From assembly GCA_012719415.1 (NCBI GenBank), contig JAAYAK010000204.1, forward strand, positions 1 to 64,000: a DNA stretch of 64,000 nucleotides, written 5' to 3'. Shown piece by piece: positions 1-8,180 of the stretch (within the stretch, counting starts at the first letter, position 1; each line of letters begins with the position of its first letter). This stretch comes from Syntrophorhabdus sp. Lineage in GTDB: Bacteria; Desulfobacterota; Syntrophorhabdia; Syntrophorhabdales; Syntrophorhabdaceae. A model generated the notes under the pieces. That model worked only from the letters and a program-made list of their open reading frames with translations, was not told the DNA's origin and ran no database searches. The position numbers were made by a program, and so were the translations under genes.

Positions 1-36
1 AACTCCTTCAGGATAAAAAACACTATATTCTTTCTC

Positions 37-98
37 TCCCGCCGGGACGGCGGGACGAGAAGGCCGCCGGATTTTGGAAGGCTTCGAAATCCGGCGGC
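37..98. terminator. Two adjacent hairpins, possible terminator
   Basis: Two perfect inverted repeats sit side by side. The first has 7-bp arms (TCCCGCC / GGCGGGA, 37-43 and 49-55) around a 5-nt loop. The second has 12-bp arms (GCCGCCGGATTT / AAATCCGGCGGC, 63-74 and 87-98) around a 12-nt loop. They lie just past the 3' end of the leftward gene at 172-591. A pyrimidine-rich run follows on the + side (99-120), so a rightward terminator for an unseen gene is equally possible. The function is inferred from structure only. Confidence 0.4.
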
Positions 99-171
99 AG
101 TCTTTTCTCTCTTTTGGTCTCTCTCTGCGACCTCTGCGAACTCGAGCGAAGCGGGCGAGAGATAATGTCTT

Positions 172-591
172 TTAGACGGATTTTTCCCAGCCCTGGCCGA
201 AGTCGGCCAGCGGTCTCACCGCCGTCACTTCGAAGGTCACTGCCGCGTAGACCATTTTTGCCGCGGCTTCTCCCGCCTTTTCGACGAGTTGCCTGCGCAT
301 CGTGTCGACGGTGTCGCCCGATGTCTGGCATTCCGTCATCTTGAGGTACATTCTTACGCCTTTCCAATCAGGCAGGGCCTTGCCGGGCTCCATGATCATG
401 TAGCAGGCATTGGGGTTCTCCTGCAGGTTGGCGAGGGTCCTGTTGTTGCCGAGGGCCATGATGATGGTCTTCTCGTCGACCATGCGGGGGGAACCGAAAT
501 AACCCGAGTTGACCTCGCCGGCCTTGTTGGCCGTGCTGAGAACTCCCAGGCGAGGCTGCTTGTTGAAGAACTCCATAAGACTTTTTGCCAT
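172..591 (-). CDS. Pyridoxamine 5'-phosphate oxidase-family (FMN split-barrel) protein
   Basis: The 139-residue product has the pattern of small FMN-binding split-barrel proteins: an N-terminal strand pair around PRLGVLSTAN, a central ALGNNRTLANL segment and a C-terminal FEVTAVRPL strand. Such proteins bind flavin, or sometimes heme or F420, in the cytoplasm. The substrate here is unknown. The start is the ATG at 591, because a strong GAGGAGG lies just upstream of it on the minus strand. The in-frame ATG at 606 would place that ribosome-binding site inside the gene. The gene stands alone, with a TATAAT-like -10 box about 45 nt upstream. Confidence 0.8.
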   Translation of the reverse strand: MAKSLMEFFNKQPRLGVLSTANKAGEVNSGYFGSPRMVDEKTIIMALGNNRTLANLQENPNACYMIMEPGKALPDWKGVRMYLKMTECQTSGDTVDTMRRQLVEKAGEAAAKMVYAAVTFEVTAVRPLADFGQGWEKSV

Positions 592-633
592 GTCGCGCCT
601 CCTCATCGTTTAGTGTTCCTGGATTGTGGAACT

Positions 634-639
634 ATTATA
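634..639 (-). promoter_or_regulatory. -10 box for the split-barrel gene
   Basis: On the minus strand the sequence reads TATAAT, a perfect sigma-70 -10 hexamer, about 43 nt upstream of the ATG at 591. No good -35 hexamer is visible at 16-18 nt spacing, so the call rests on the -10 and its position. Confidence 0.35.
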
Positions 640-688
640 ACAGAAGCGTGAGGGGGAAAGACAGTCTGATCTGGTGATTTCTTCCGCG

Positions 689-1303
689 TTACTCTTCGTC
701 GGGTTCGGGCAGGACTTCGGAGATCTGGCGATACTCGCTCATGACCTTCCTCGTGAAAGAGGTGGTCTTGGCCTTTTCTTCGCCCCTGGGTTTTTTAACC
801 TTGCCGGGGCCGGCGTTGTACGCATGGAGGGCCGATACGATGTTGTCGAACATGTCGCGCATCTTTGACAGGTAGCTCACGCCCATCCTGATGTTCTTCT
901 CGGGCTCATGGAGGCATTTGGCCCCTTTTACCTCGACCCCGGACTCCCGGGCTATGATCCGTGCCGAGGAGGGGTTGATCTGCATGAGACCGCGGGCCCC
1001 GCGCCTGGAGACGGCCTCGTTCCTGTAGTTGCTCTCAACCTTCATGATCGCGAGGATAAGACGGTAGTCGAGATCGTATTTCTTCGATTCTTCATACACG
1101 CTGTTGGCGATCACCTTTATCCTGTCATCGGATACACCTGGTTTTCGTTCCTTCAGAAAGGCGATGGTTTTCTCTATGATCGATGCCTTCTCCGCGCCAT
1201 CGTCCTCGAGGAGCATGCCCGTCGAAGAGAACGTGTTCGTCACATAAAGAGTTGCGACGAAGAAGATCGTTATGACAATGATATGTGATAGCTTACGGTG
1301 CAT
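689..1303 (-). CDS. Lytic transglycosylase, SLT domain
   Basis: The 204-residue protein has an N-terminal hydrophobic segment (about residues 7-23) that acts as a signal anchor or signal peptide. A Slt-type lysozyme-like domain follows. The catalytic glutamate is E90 in the KVESNY motif, followed by GLMQIN (105-110) and AYNAGPG (161-167), the standard order for family 1 transglycosylases. These enzymes cleave the MurNAc-GlcNAc bond in periplasmic peptidoglycan and form 1,6-anhydro ends. At 204 residues it is a minimal single-domain form without LysM or superhelical regions. It is divergent from the gene at 1486. Confidence 0.9.
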   Translation of the reverse strand: MHRKLSHIIVITIFFVATLYVTNTFSSTGMLLEDDGAEKASIIEKTIAFLKERKPGVSDDRIKVIANSVYEESKKYDLDYRLILAIMKVESNYRNEAVSRRGARGLMQINPSSARIIARESGVEVKGAKCLHEPEKNIRMGVSYLSKMRDMFDNIVSALHAYNAGPGKVKKPRGEEKAKTTSFTRKVMSEYRQISEVLPEPDEE

Positions 1304-1395
1304 GGCTGTTTTTATAGCCCATGTCGGGATGGGATGTCAATCCATTTTGTACCCAATATGCCGTCTAACTACTGGAAAGTAGGGACTAATAGCGG

Positions 1396-1447
1396 TATAA
1401 TGCACAGGAGGTAAATGGCACATTTTTGGAGAGGGCGACACGCCTGA
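1396..1447 (+). promoter_or_regulatory. TATAAT, strong Shine-Dalgarno and 10-codon open frame
   Basis: A TATAAT hexamer at 1396-1401 is followed by AGGAGG at 1406-1411. An ATG with ideal spacing at 1415 opens a frame of only ten codons that ends at TGA 1445-1447. The frame differs from that of the downstream gene. It may be a leader peptide, a chance feature, or the sign of an old frameshift in the start region of the next gene. If the -10 is real, transcription would begin very near the AGGAGG and could leave it outside the message. Confidence 0.3.
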
Positions 1448-1485
1448 CGTTTGACATGGACCCGGTGATTTGTTACAGATGTTGG

Positions 1486-2517
1486 ATGATACGGGGAATA
1501 TCCTTCGAGGCAGGATTGGCAACGACAGCGATGGGGATCCTTCCCCACGAGGATGTCGATGAAGCCCTCGAGCTTGCACTGTCACTTGATATTCCGTTCT
1601 GGCCGCAACTCCCGAAGCTATCCTTCTACGAAGATATGTACGTCCAGGCGCTGGAGAGGTTTCCCGGTGCCGTCTTTGACGAGGGGGCCGCCAGATGCTA
1701 TATCGATACCGCGCGGTTCTACCGGGAGCTGGACGAATTCTTCTCCCACGAGAGCGACGCAGGGTATTTCGCTCTGTCCGAAGGCTATTCGCTGGTGTAC
1801 CACCGGTTCCTCGATCGTGACCTTTCCGGGTACAGGGCGGTCCACGGGCAGGTGATCAGCCCGGTCAGTCTCACCCTGAAGATTGTGGATGAGAATGGCT
1901 TGCCGATAGTTTATAATGATGACATACGTACCGTCGCGTTCTCGTTCGTCCAGAAAAGGCTCAACGTCCAGTACAGGGAGCTTGCAACGAGAAATGAGCA
2001 TGCGTTCGTTTGGATCGATGACCCTGGTCTGGAGTTTATCTTTAACGCCATGAGCGGCTATGACCACATTAAGGCACGGGATGAAATGCGCGAGTTCTAC
2101 GATGGCGTCGAGGGCCCGCGGGGCCTGCATCTGTGCGGAAATCCCGACTGGGATTTTCTCCTGTCCCTCAATATTGACATCATTTCGTTGAATGCCTACG
2201 GCTTTGGTGATATTTTCGTTAACTATGACAGGGTGAAGGATTTTGTAAGGGGGGGCGGAACGATAAGCTGGGGCATCGTACCCACGTACGAAGAGGAGTT
2301 CGCGAGGGAAGATGCGGAGACGATGGCGGAGAGACTTCTAATGATGTGGGGACCGCTGACGGAGAAAGGGCTGACCCTATCGGAGATCGCCGGGAGGAGT
2401 CTGCTCGCGCCTGCCACCTGCAACCTCCTCAATCCCGACAGGACGCAAACCGTCGAAGGGGCCTTTCGTCTCCTCGGTGAACTGTCGGACCGCCTGAAGG
2501 AAAGGTGTATTGCATGA
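1486..2517 (+). CDS. UROD/MetE-like (uroporphyrinogen decarboxylase superfamily) protein
   Basis: The product (343 residues from this start) has the TIM-barrel pattern of the UROD / cobalamin-independent methionine synthase superfamily. The typical N-terminal run is LATTAMGILPHEDVDEAL, followed by IPFWPQLPK. A His-Leu-Cys pair (H215, C217) sits where the family often places zinc ligands. Members move methyl groups or act on tetrapyrroles. The substrate here cannot be told. The start is uncertain: the frame is open to a TTG at 1426, but homologues begin about ten residues before the LAT motif, which fits ATG 1486. The stop overlaps the nadK start (ATGA), so the two are translationally coupled. 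Confidence 0.7.
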   Translation: MIRGISFEAGLATTAMGILPHEDVDEALELALSLDIPFWPQLPKLSFYEDMYVQALERFPGAVFDEGAARCYIDTARFYRELDEFFSHESDAGYFALSEGYSLVYHRFLDRDLSGYRAVHGQVISPVSLTLKIVDENGLPIVYNDDIRTVAFSFVQKRLNVQYRELATRNEHAFVWIDDPGLEFIFNAMSGYDHIKARDEMREFYDGVEGPRGLHLCGNPDWDFLLSLNIDIISLNAYGFGDIFVNYDRVKDFVRGGGTISWGIVPTYEEEFAREDAETMAERLLMMWGPLTEKGLTLSEIAGRSLLAPATCNLLNPDRTQTVEGAFRLLGELSDRLKERCIA

Positions 2518-3365
2518 AGACGATCCATGTCGTTTGTAAACGCGAGAAGAAGGATGCGCTGGACATCGCCGGTGAGATCGTGAGACGTTTTGGTGACCGG
2601 AGCAATATCGTGATCGAGGAAGAGGCGGCCGCCCAGATGGGGTATGGCGCGACCTTCGAGATGGAGCACGTGGGTGAAGGGGCCGATTTCATCGTGGTCC
2701 TCGGTGGTGATGGGACCCTTCTTTCCGTTTCACGCCATGGCAAGGGTTCCGAGGTTCCCATCATAGGGGTCAATCTCGGGAGCCTCGGTTTTCTTACGGA
2801 GACGTCCACGGAAGAGTTCGCGACCACCCTCACCAAGGTCCTGGACGGAGATTTCAGCATTTCGAAGAGGATCATGCTCGATGTGAGGGTCAACCGGGGG
2901 GGCGACCCTATCTTCGAGATCACCATCCTTAACGATGCCGTCATCACCAAGGACGCCCTGGCCAGGATCATCGATATTGAGACGTACGTAAACGAGGAGT
3001 ACCTCACGACGTACAAGGCTGACGGCCTCATCGTGTCGACGCCGACGGGAGCGACGGGTTACTCCATGGCTGCCGGGGGACCTCTCATCTATCCATCGCT
3101 GATGAACCTCATCGTCACCCCCATCTGCCCCCATACATTGACCAACCGGCCCATAATCCTGCCAGAATCCGTCGTGATACGGGCGGTCCTGAAGTCGGAG
3201 GATGAAAAGGTCATCTTGACCCTTGACGGGCAGGTCGGTTTCCCGCTTGAATACGCGGACGAGGTGACGGTGAAGAAGTCGAGTCATGTGGTGCACCTCG
3301 TGAAGTCCTCCTCGCGCGGCTATTTCGAAATATTGAGAACGAAGCTGAAATGGGGTGAACGCTAG
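2514..3365 (+). CDS. nadK: NAD kinase
   Basis: This enzyme phosphorylates NAD to NADP with ATP (or polyphosphate) in the cytoplasm. The 283-residue protein carries the diagnostic GGDGT motif (64-68, catalytic D66). It also has GVNLGSLGFL, an LNDAV segment, the NAD-binding STPTGATGYS loop and a late LTLDGQ. The length is normal for bacterial NadK. The ATG at 2514 overlaps the previous stop by four bases (ATGA). A GTG nine bases earlier is possible but has no better ribosome-binding site. recN starts three bases after the stop, so the three genes form one transcript. Confidence 0.96.
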   Translation: MKTIHVVCKREKKDALDIAGEIVRRFGDRSNIVIEEEAAAQMGYGATFEMEHVGEGADFIVVLGGDGTLLSVSRHGKGSEVPIIGVNLGSLGFLTETSTEEFATTLTKVLDGDFSISKRIMLDVRVNRGGDPIFEITILNDAVITKDALARIIDIETYVNEEYLTTYKADGLIVSTPTGATGYSMAAGGPLIYPSLMNLIVTPICPHTLTNRPIILPESVVIRAVLKSEDEKVILTLDGQVGFPLEYADEVTVKKSSHVVHLVKSSSRGYFEILRTKLKWGER

Positions 3366-3368
3366 AGG

Positions 3369-4970
3369 ATGCTGACCTATCTGGGCGTCAAGGGCTTTGC
3401 CATCATAGACGAGCTCAGGATCGAGTTTGGGGAGGGGTTCAACGTCATAACGGGCGAGACGGGCGCGGGCAAGTCCATAGTCATCAACGCGCTGGCCACG
3501 CTCATGAACGCGAAGTCCGCCCCCGACGCCGTCAGGTCCAGCTCCGCTCAGGCCGAGGTGGTTGGGCACTTCATGAGCGGCGAGGAAGAATACATCTTGA
3601 AAAGGGTCATCGGGAATTCCGGCAGGTCGCGGGCGTTCCTGAACGATGAGCCCATCACACTCGCGCGGATGGAGGCGCTGGGGGCCGCGCTCGTAAGCGT
3701 CTACGGTCAGAACGAGTTCCAGCACCTCCTGGAGAAGGACAAGTACACGGGGATCGTGGACAGGCTTCTCGGCCTTGAGCAGGAAAGGGAGAGACTTTCC
3801 GAGAAGGTGGAGGAGCTGAGGAAGATAAATGCCGAACTCACCGCGAGGAAGAGGGAGGCCGAGGGAAAAGACAGGGAAATGGAACTTCTCGAGTTCCAGG
3901 CGCTGGAGATAGAGAAGAAGAATATCGGTGAGAACGAGGAAGAGACCCTTAAAGAGCGTCTCAAGGTGCTCAAGGGGGCCGAAAGGATCGGGAAGGTCTG
4001 CGAAGAGATGACGGAGGGCCTTCAGGGGTCCGAACAATCGGCCCAGGCCCTTCTGAAGAGATACTCCGCGATGCTCAGGGCCCTCGGCCCCATCGAGGCA
4101 GTGGAGGCGTTGAGGAAGAGAGTGGAAGGCGTATCCTACGAGATCGAGGACCTTCTCCTGGATATACGAGGAATGGAGAGAACGCTCCTCTTCGACGAAG
4201 AGGAGATGATGCGTGTCGAGGACCGGCTCTCGGAGATATTCAGGCTCAAGGACAAGTACGGCAACAGCCGTGAGGAGATAGAGGCGTTCAGCCGGAGGGC
4301 GAAGGAGAGGCTCATCTACCTCAGGGGGCTGACGGACGGGATCGACGCCCTTGAGAAGGAGAGGGAGCGCCTCGCGGCGGAGGTGGAGGAGATGTCGTCG
4401 AGGCTTTCGGAGAGGCGCAGGAAAGGGGCGCCCGGGATCGCCAGGACGATCGTCCAGGAGTTGGGCTTCCTGTCCATGAAAGGGCTTCAATTCCAGGTGC
4501 TCGTAACCGACAAAGGCTACGTCGAGCGGGATGGACGCGACGATATCGAGCTTCTCATATCGACGAACCCCGGCGAACCCCTGAAACCCCTGAGAAAGAT
4601 AGCCTCCGGGGGTGAGCTGTCGAGGATCATGCTTGCCATAAAGAAGGTGATCGGGGGGGAGGAAGAGAAGGCCCTCATCTTCGATGAGGTGGACGCCGGC
4701 ATAGGCGGGCGGGTGGCTGACATGGTCGGACGCAGGCTCAAGGACCTCTCCGGCACGCACCAGGTCCTGTGCATAACGCACCTTCCCCAGATCGCCGCCT
4801 ACGGAGACAGGCATTTTCTGGTGGAGAAACAGGTAAAGGACGGTCGAACCACAACGGCCATTCATGAACTCGCGGCCGAGGAACGGGTGCAGGAGCTCGC
4901 TCGAATGCTGGGTGGGGCAACCATAACAGACATAACCATAAAGAGAGCCCGGGAGATGCTGCAATCATGA
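3369..4970 (+). CDS. recN: DNA repair protein RecN
   Basis: RecN is an SMC-like ATPase that acts in recombinational repair of double-strand breaks. The 533-residue protein has a Walker A motif GETGAGKS (29-36) and a Gln-loop region near VYGQNEF. A long Glu/Lys/Arg-rich coiled coil spans roughly residues 130-420. The C-terminal half carries the signature SGGELSR and the Walker B FDEVDAGIGG, followed by ITHLPQIA. It is slightly shorter than E. coli RecN (553 residues), and the coiled coil accounts for the difference. The last four bases overlap the start of the acetyltransferase gene. nadK-recN-argA-like order is common in this type of genome. Confidence 0.96.
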   Translation: MLTYLGVKGFAIIDELRIEFGEGFNVITGETGAGKSIVINALATLMNAKSAPDAVRSSSAQAEVVGHFMSGEEEYILKRVIGNSGRSRAFLNDEPITLARMEALGAALVSVYGQNEFQHLLEKDKYTGIVDRLLGLEQERERLSEKVEELRKINAELTARKREAEGKDREMELLEFQALEIEKKNIGENEEETLKERLKVLKGAERIGKVCEEMTEGLQGSEQSAQALLKRYSAMLRALGPIEAVEALRKRVEGVSYEIEDLLLDIRGMERTLLFDEEEMMRVEDRLSEIFRLKDKYGNSREEIEAFSRRAKERLIYLRGLTDGIDALEKERERLAAEVEEMSSRLSERRRKGAPGIARTIVQELGFLSMKGLQFQVLVTDKGYVERDGRDDIELLISTNPGEPLKPLRKIASGGELSRIMLAIKKVIGGEEEKALIFDEVDAGIGGRVADMVGRRLKDLSGTHQVLCITHLPQIAAYGDRHFLVEKQVKDGRTTTAIHELAAEERVQELARMLGGATITDITIKRAREMLQS

Positions 4971-5416
4971 TCAGAAAAGCAAGAATTGAGGATGTGAAGA
5001 AGATACACCAGTTGATCAATCAATCCGCGTCACGGGGCGAGATGCTGCCGAGGTCCCTCGGAGAGCTCTACGACAACCTGCGGGACTATTTTGTCCATGT
5101 TCATGACGATGTCGTCACGGGAACAGGCGGCCTGCACATCTGCTGGGAGAACCTCGCCGAGATCCGTTCACTATGCGTGGGCGAAGCCGCCCGCGGAAGG
5201 GGTGTGGGAAGGGCCCTCGTCGACGCCTGCGTGGAAGAGGCGAAGACCTATGACATACATAAGCTCTTTCTTCTTACCTACCAGGTGGAATTTTTCCAGA
5301 AATGCGGTTTTGTCGTCACCGACAAGAAGATCTTCCCCCAGAAGATCTGGTCCGATTGCATCAAATGCGCGAAATTCCCTGAGTGCGACGAAACGGCGAT
5401 GATAAGGGAAATATGA
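4967..5416 (+). CDS. GNAT N-acetyltransferase, short ArgA-type
   Basis: The 149-residue protein is a single GNAT domain. The acetyl-CoA pyrophosphate loop is RGRGVG (76-81), within the family pattern IRSLCV...RGRGVGRALV, and YQVEFFQKCGF lies near the C-terminus. This matches the short N-acetylglutamate synthases of proteobacteria that lack the kinase-like domain, which would catalyse the first step of arginine synthesis. Three C-terminal cysteines (C131, C134, C140) are typical of this subgroup. The start ATGA overlaps the recN stop. The general GNAT call is firm; the glutamate substrate is inferred from family resemblance. Confidence 0.85.
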   Translation: MIRKARIEDVKKIHQLINQSASRGEMLPRSLGELYDNLRDYFVHVHDDVVTGTGGLHICWENLAEIRSLCVGEAARGRGVGRALVDACVEEAKTYDIHKLFLLTYQVEFFQKCGFVVTDKKIFPQKIWSDCIKCAKFPECDETAMIREI

Positions 5417-5421
5417 AGGGC

Positions 5422-5457
5422 GGCTTGAATCGCTTGAGCCGCTTGAATGGCTTGAGC
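5422..5457. repeat. Four tandem 9-bp units
   Basis: Four head-to-tail 9-mers are visible: GGCTTGAAT, CGCTTGAGC, CGCTTGAAT, GGCTTGAGC. All share GCTTGA and the endings alternate between AT and GC. They lie six bases after the acetyltransferase stop. No coding role is apparent. Confidence 0.7.
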
Positions 5458-5517
5458 GTCAAGGATGAACAGGGGGCTCCGTTGTCGTCATTCAGGTGCG
5501 TGTCAGGCTTCGTTGCC

Positions 5518-5546
5518 GTGATTCCGGCGAAGGCCTGGATCCAGGA
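5518..5546. repeat. REP-like element, degenerate
   Basis: The segment contains ATTCCGGCGAAGGCC followed by TGGATCCAGG. It resembles the perfect palindrome at 53699-53724 (core CATTCCGGC/GCCGGAATG) but its right arm has diverged. Short palindromes with this core are common dispersed repeats in proteobacterial intergenic DNA. The rest of the gap 5417-5653 shows nothing else recognisable. Confidence 0.45.
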
Positions 5547-5653
5547 AAGATGGGGGTCCGGGGCAGGGTCTGCATTGCCGATACAGTCGGGGATAGCAAG
5601 AAACATTCGCACGTGCGGAGATGATTAACGATAGATCCATGAAGGGAGCATCA

Positions 5654-6949
5654 ATGAAGGATATCATCGAAAGGGTAGCTGGTCGCTTCGATCACACTGA
5701 GATTTTCTATCTCAGTGAAAAAGGGAAGAAGATCGAGGCCAGGGATGGGGAGATCTGCGCTGCCGAGTTCAAGGAAGAGGAAGGATACGCCCTTCGTGTC
5801 ATAAAGGACGCGAGGCCGGCCTTTGCCTATACCTATGACCGTACGGACCCGGCCGGGAAACTCATCACGAATGTGGAAGCCCTGCTCCCTCTCATGGAGA
5901 AGGATGAATACGGTGTTTTCGCTCCCGTCTGCGGGGGATATCCTGTCGCCCCGCTGTACGATTCGGCCGGAATAGGCGTGAGCGACGATGAGAAGAGGTC
6001 CATGCTCATCGCCATGGAGAAGACGATCAGGGAGCAGGACAGCAGGATAACGGCGGTCAGGAACTGCGAGTTCCATGAGGTTGAGTTCGAGGCGGCGCTG
6101 GGGAATTCGAACGGCGTTCTCGTGGAAGGCAGAAAGACCCTCTTCGTCTGGTCGGCGATGGCCGTCGCGGGACAGGGCGATGACGAGGTGTCCTGGTATG
6201 ACTGGCGCTGGTCGGACGACCTCACGGGCATCGACCCGGTCCGGATGGGTCTCGACATTGCAGGAAAGGTCGTCTCCATGCTGTCGGCGAAGCAGATACC
6301 CACGGGGACGTATGAAGGTATACTGACGCCCCGGGCGGCCGCGGACCTGCTCAGCGTCCTGTCGGAGTCTTTTCTCGCGGAGAACCTGTACAAGGACAAG
6401 ACGCAGTTGAAGGGGAAGGAAGGTACGCGGTGCTTCGCGAAAGGGCTTAAGATAATAGATTCGGGGATGGCCGGACCCGATGCCTTCGCCTTCGACGGTG
6501 AAGGTGCGCCATCCCTTAAGAATACTGTTGTGGATGACGGGGTATTTCACACTTTCCTGTACGATACGTATTTCGCTAAGAAGCTTGGAAAGGCCTCGAC
6601 GGGCAACAGCGTGAGGAGCGGGCTCAAGAGCCCGCCAAAATGCGGGGTCCGGGGCATGTATGTCGAGAAAGGTGCGAGAGACATACTTGCGCCGCTAAGT
6701 AACGGCATAGTGATAGAAGACCTCATGGGAACCCACACCGCCAACACGGTGACCGGGGATTTCTCGCTCGGCTGCCTGGGTCACATCTGCAGAAACGGTA
6801 CAAAGGAACCCTTCCAGGGCGTCATGTTTTCGGGAAACGTCTTCGACATCTTCATGAATATCAGGGAAACGGGCAACGACCTCACTTTCTACGGCCCTGT
6901 GGGTTCACCGTCGATCTACGTGGAAGGGCTGAAGATAAGCGGAACGTGA
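5654..6949 (+). CDS. PmbA/TldE-family protein
   Basis: The 431-residue product belongs to the TldD/PmbA (TldE) family. These are cytoplasmic proteins whose heterodimers cleave modified peptides such as microcins and modifier leaders. Visible family features are an N-terminal EIFYLSEKG region, a middle YDWRWSDDL segment, a C-terminal GNSVRSGLKSPPKCG and the closing FMNIRETGNDLTFYG. The metal-binding HExxxH of TldD is absent, as expected for the PmbA/TldE partner, but no tldD is seen nearby. The ATG at 5654 is chosen because GGGAG lies upstream at good spacing. In-frame ATGs at 5621 and 5639 are less well placed. Confidence 0.85.
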   Translation: MKDIIERVAGRFDHTEIFYLSEKGKKIEARDGEICAAEFKEEEGYALRVIKDARPAFAYTYDRTDPAGKLITNVEALLPLMEKDEYGVFAPVCGGYPVAPLYDSAGIGVSDDEKRSMLIAMEKTIREQDSRITAVRNCEFHEVEFEAALGNSNGVLVEGRKTLFVWSAMAVAGQGDDEVSWYDWRWSDDLTGIDPVRMGLDIAGKVVSMLSAKQIPTGTYEGILTPRAAADLLSVLSESFLAENLYKDKTQLKGKEGTRCFAKGLKIIDSGMAGPDAFAFDGEGAPSLKNTVVDDGVFHTFLYDTYFAKKLGKASTGNSVRSGLKSPPKCGVRGMYVEKGARDILAPLSNGIVIEDLMGTHTANTVTGDFSLGCLGHICRNGTKEPFQGVMFSGNVFDIFMNIRETGNDLTFYGPVGSPSIYVEGLKISGT

Positions 6950-7105
6950 GAAGACGGCTTCAGGTTTCAAGGAGAAGACCGTTGCGGGTTCCGGGTTGGG
7001 CGTTTCGAGTCAAAGACATAAGAGGGACTGACTGTCAGGGAAGATTTGAACGTTTCTACCAAGCCTTCACACCTGCAAAGCTGTTTTCTTCACCTCACAA
7101 AACCC

Positions 7106-7134
7106 TTGACATATGGGCGTGCAATTGAGATGAT
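7106..7134 (+). promoter_or_regulatory. Sigma-70 promoter for the polysaccharide locus
   Basis: A consensus -35 TTGACA (7106-7111) is followed after 17 bp by GATGAT (7129-7134), a fair -10 element. It lies about 100 nt upstream of the MarR-type regulator that opens the locus, in a 283-base gap with no gene (6950-7232). I see no other promoter as good on the + strand before the long co-directional run. Confidence 0.55.
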
Positions 7135-7139
7135 GTGTC

Positions 7140-7156
7140 TGTTCAGGGGTTGAACA
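7140..7156. promoter_or_regulatory. Palindrome at the predicted transcription start (operator candidate)
   Basis: The inverted repeat TGTTCA-GGGGT-TGAACA begins about six bases after the predicted -10 box, so it overlaps the likely transcription start. This is a classic position for a repressor site. The MarR-type protein encoded 76 bases downstream is the obvious candidate ligand. A second inverted repeat, ACCGCC-GT-GGCGGT (7193-7206), lies in the leader and could form a small RNA hairpin. Function is inferred. Confidence 0.45.
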
Positions 7157-7232
7157 AATCAATAATCTCTCCAATTCACTGTGAAAGTTTCAACCGCCGT
7201 GGCGGTAGCTTACCCGAAAATCCGTGATCCCC

Positions 7233-7553
7233 ATGAATGAGGCCCAATTCAGAACTCTCCGGGAGCTTTCCTCGGAGAGCGAGATATCCCAGCGAGACCT
7301 GTCGAAGAGGATAGGGCTCAGCCTGGGGAGCGTCAACTTCATCCTGAAAGAACTGATCAAGAAGGGTTACGTCAAGGCACAGCGCTTCAAGAACTCCAAC
7401 AACAAAGCGGCATATATCTATGTCCTCACACCGAAGGGTATCAACGAGCGGGTCCGTCAGACGCAGTATTTCCTCCAGCTGAAAATGAAGGAGTACGAAA
7501 GGTTGCGGAGAGAGATCGATGAGCTCAGAATTGAATCCGAGAATCATGAGTGA
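7233..7553 (+). CDS. MarR-family EPS-associated transcriptional regulator
   Basis: The 106-residue protein is a winged helix-turn-helix. The recognition region is ISQRDLSKRIGLSLGSVNFI, the wing spans roughly residues 40-70, and a basic/acidic helix closes the protein. This pattern fits the small MarR-like regulators that regularly open exopolysaccharide and O-antigen loci (EPS-associated subfamily). No ligand site can be seen. It is the first gene after the promoter and palindrome at 7106-7156, so autoregulation and control of the locus are likely. An in-frame GTG at 7224 is an alternative start; neither has a clear Shine-Dalgarno. Confidence 0.85.
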   Translation: MNEAQFRTLRELSSESEISQRDLSKRIGLSLGSVNFILKELIKKGYVKAQRFKNSNNKAAYIYVLTPKGINERVRQTQYFLQLKMKEYERLRREIDELRIESENHE

Positions 7554-7586
7554 TCGGCTGTTTCCCGATGAGCGGAGGATCCGGCC

Positions 7587-8180
7587 ATGGAGGCAGGCAT
7601 GAGGGATGCTGAAGTGATCAGAAGTGCCATAGAGAGCACGATGGAATGTCTCGAGTCGCTCATGGATGATGAAAGGGTCGGGTTGATCCTTCAGGCCTCG
7701 ACGGCGATCACGGATTCCATCCGGAAGGGCAACAAGCTCATGATCTGCGGCAACGGTGGCAGCGCGGCCGACGCCCAGCACCTTGCCGGAGAATTTATGT
7801 GCAGGTTTCTCAAGAACAGGGAGCCGCTGCCGGCGGTGGCCTTGACCACCGATTCGTCGGTCCTCACATCCATTTCCAACGATTATTCATACGCCGACGT
7901 GTTCGAGCGTCAGGTAAGGGCCCTGGGTAAGGAAGGGGATGTTCTGCTTGGCATCAGTACGAGCGGGAATTCGGTGAATGTGCTCAACGCCCTTGCCGAG
8001 GCTGGGAGAAGAGGTATCGGGACTATCCTGTTGACCGGGGAGACGCAGACTGCCGGGGGGCTGGCCGACCTGGTAATAACGGTGCCATCGACCAATACGC
8101 CCCGCATTCAGGAAGCACATCTTCTCATAGAACACGTTATAGCCGAACTGGTGGAACAGGAACTGTGCAAGGATGATTAA
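7587..8180 (+). CDS. gmhA: D-sedoheptulose-7-phosphate isomerase GmhA
   Basis: The 197-residue SIS-domain protein converts sedoheptulose 7-phosphate to D-glycero-D-manno-heptose 7-phosphate. It contains GNGGSAADAQHLAGEF (55-70), the GISTSGNS phosphate loop and IQEAHLLIEH near the C-terminus, all typical of GmhA. The length matches the family (about 190-200). gmhB overlaps its end by eight bases. With hddA and hddC at 48.6-50.5 kb it completes a route to a GDP-linked heptose. An alternative ATG at 7599 has its own GGAGG; the earlier ATG also has a ribosome-binding site. Confidence 0.92.
   Translation: MEAGMRDAEVIRSAIESTMECLESLMDDERVGLILQASTAITDSIRKGNKLMICGNGGSAADAQHLAGEFMCRFLKNREPLPAVALTTDSSVLTSISNDYSYADVFERQVRALGKEGDVLLGISTSGNSVNVLNALAEAGRRGIGTILLTGETQTAGGLADLVITVPSTNTPRIQEAHLLIEHVIAELVEQELCKDD

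Noticed and set aside
2730-4964. A 744-codon open frame on the minus strand
   Set aside because: It is the antisense of nadK and recN, which have clear motifs on the + strand. The frame is open because of codon bias and its translation has no recognisable domain.
5422-5457. A CRISPR array
   Set aside because: The 9-bp units are contiguous without spacers.
6946-7128. A 60-codon frame after the PmbA-like gene
   Set aside because: It has no ribosome-binding site or family pattern, and it runs into the promoter region of the next gene.
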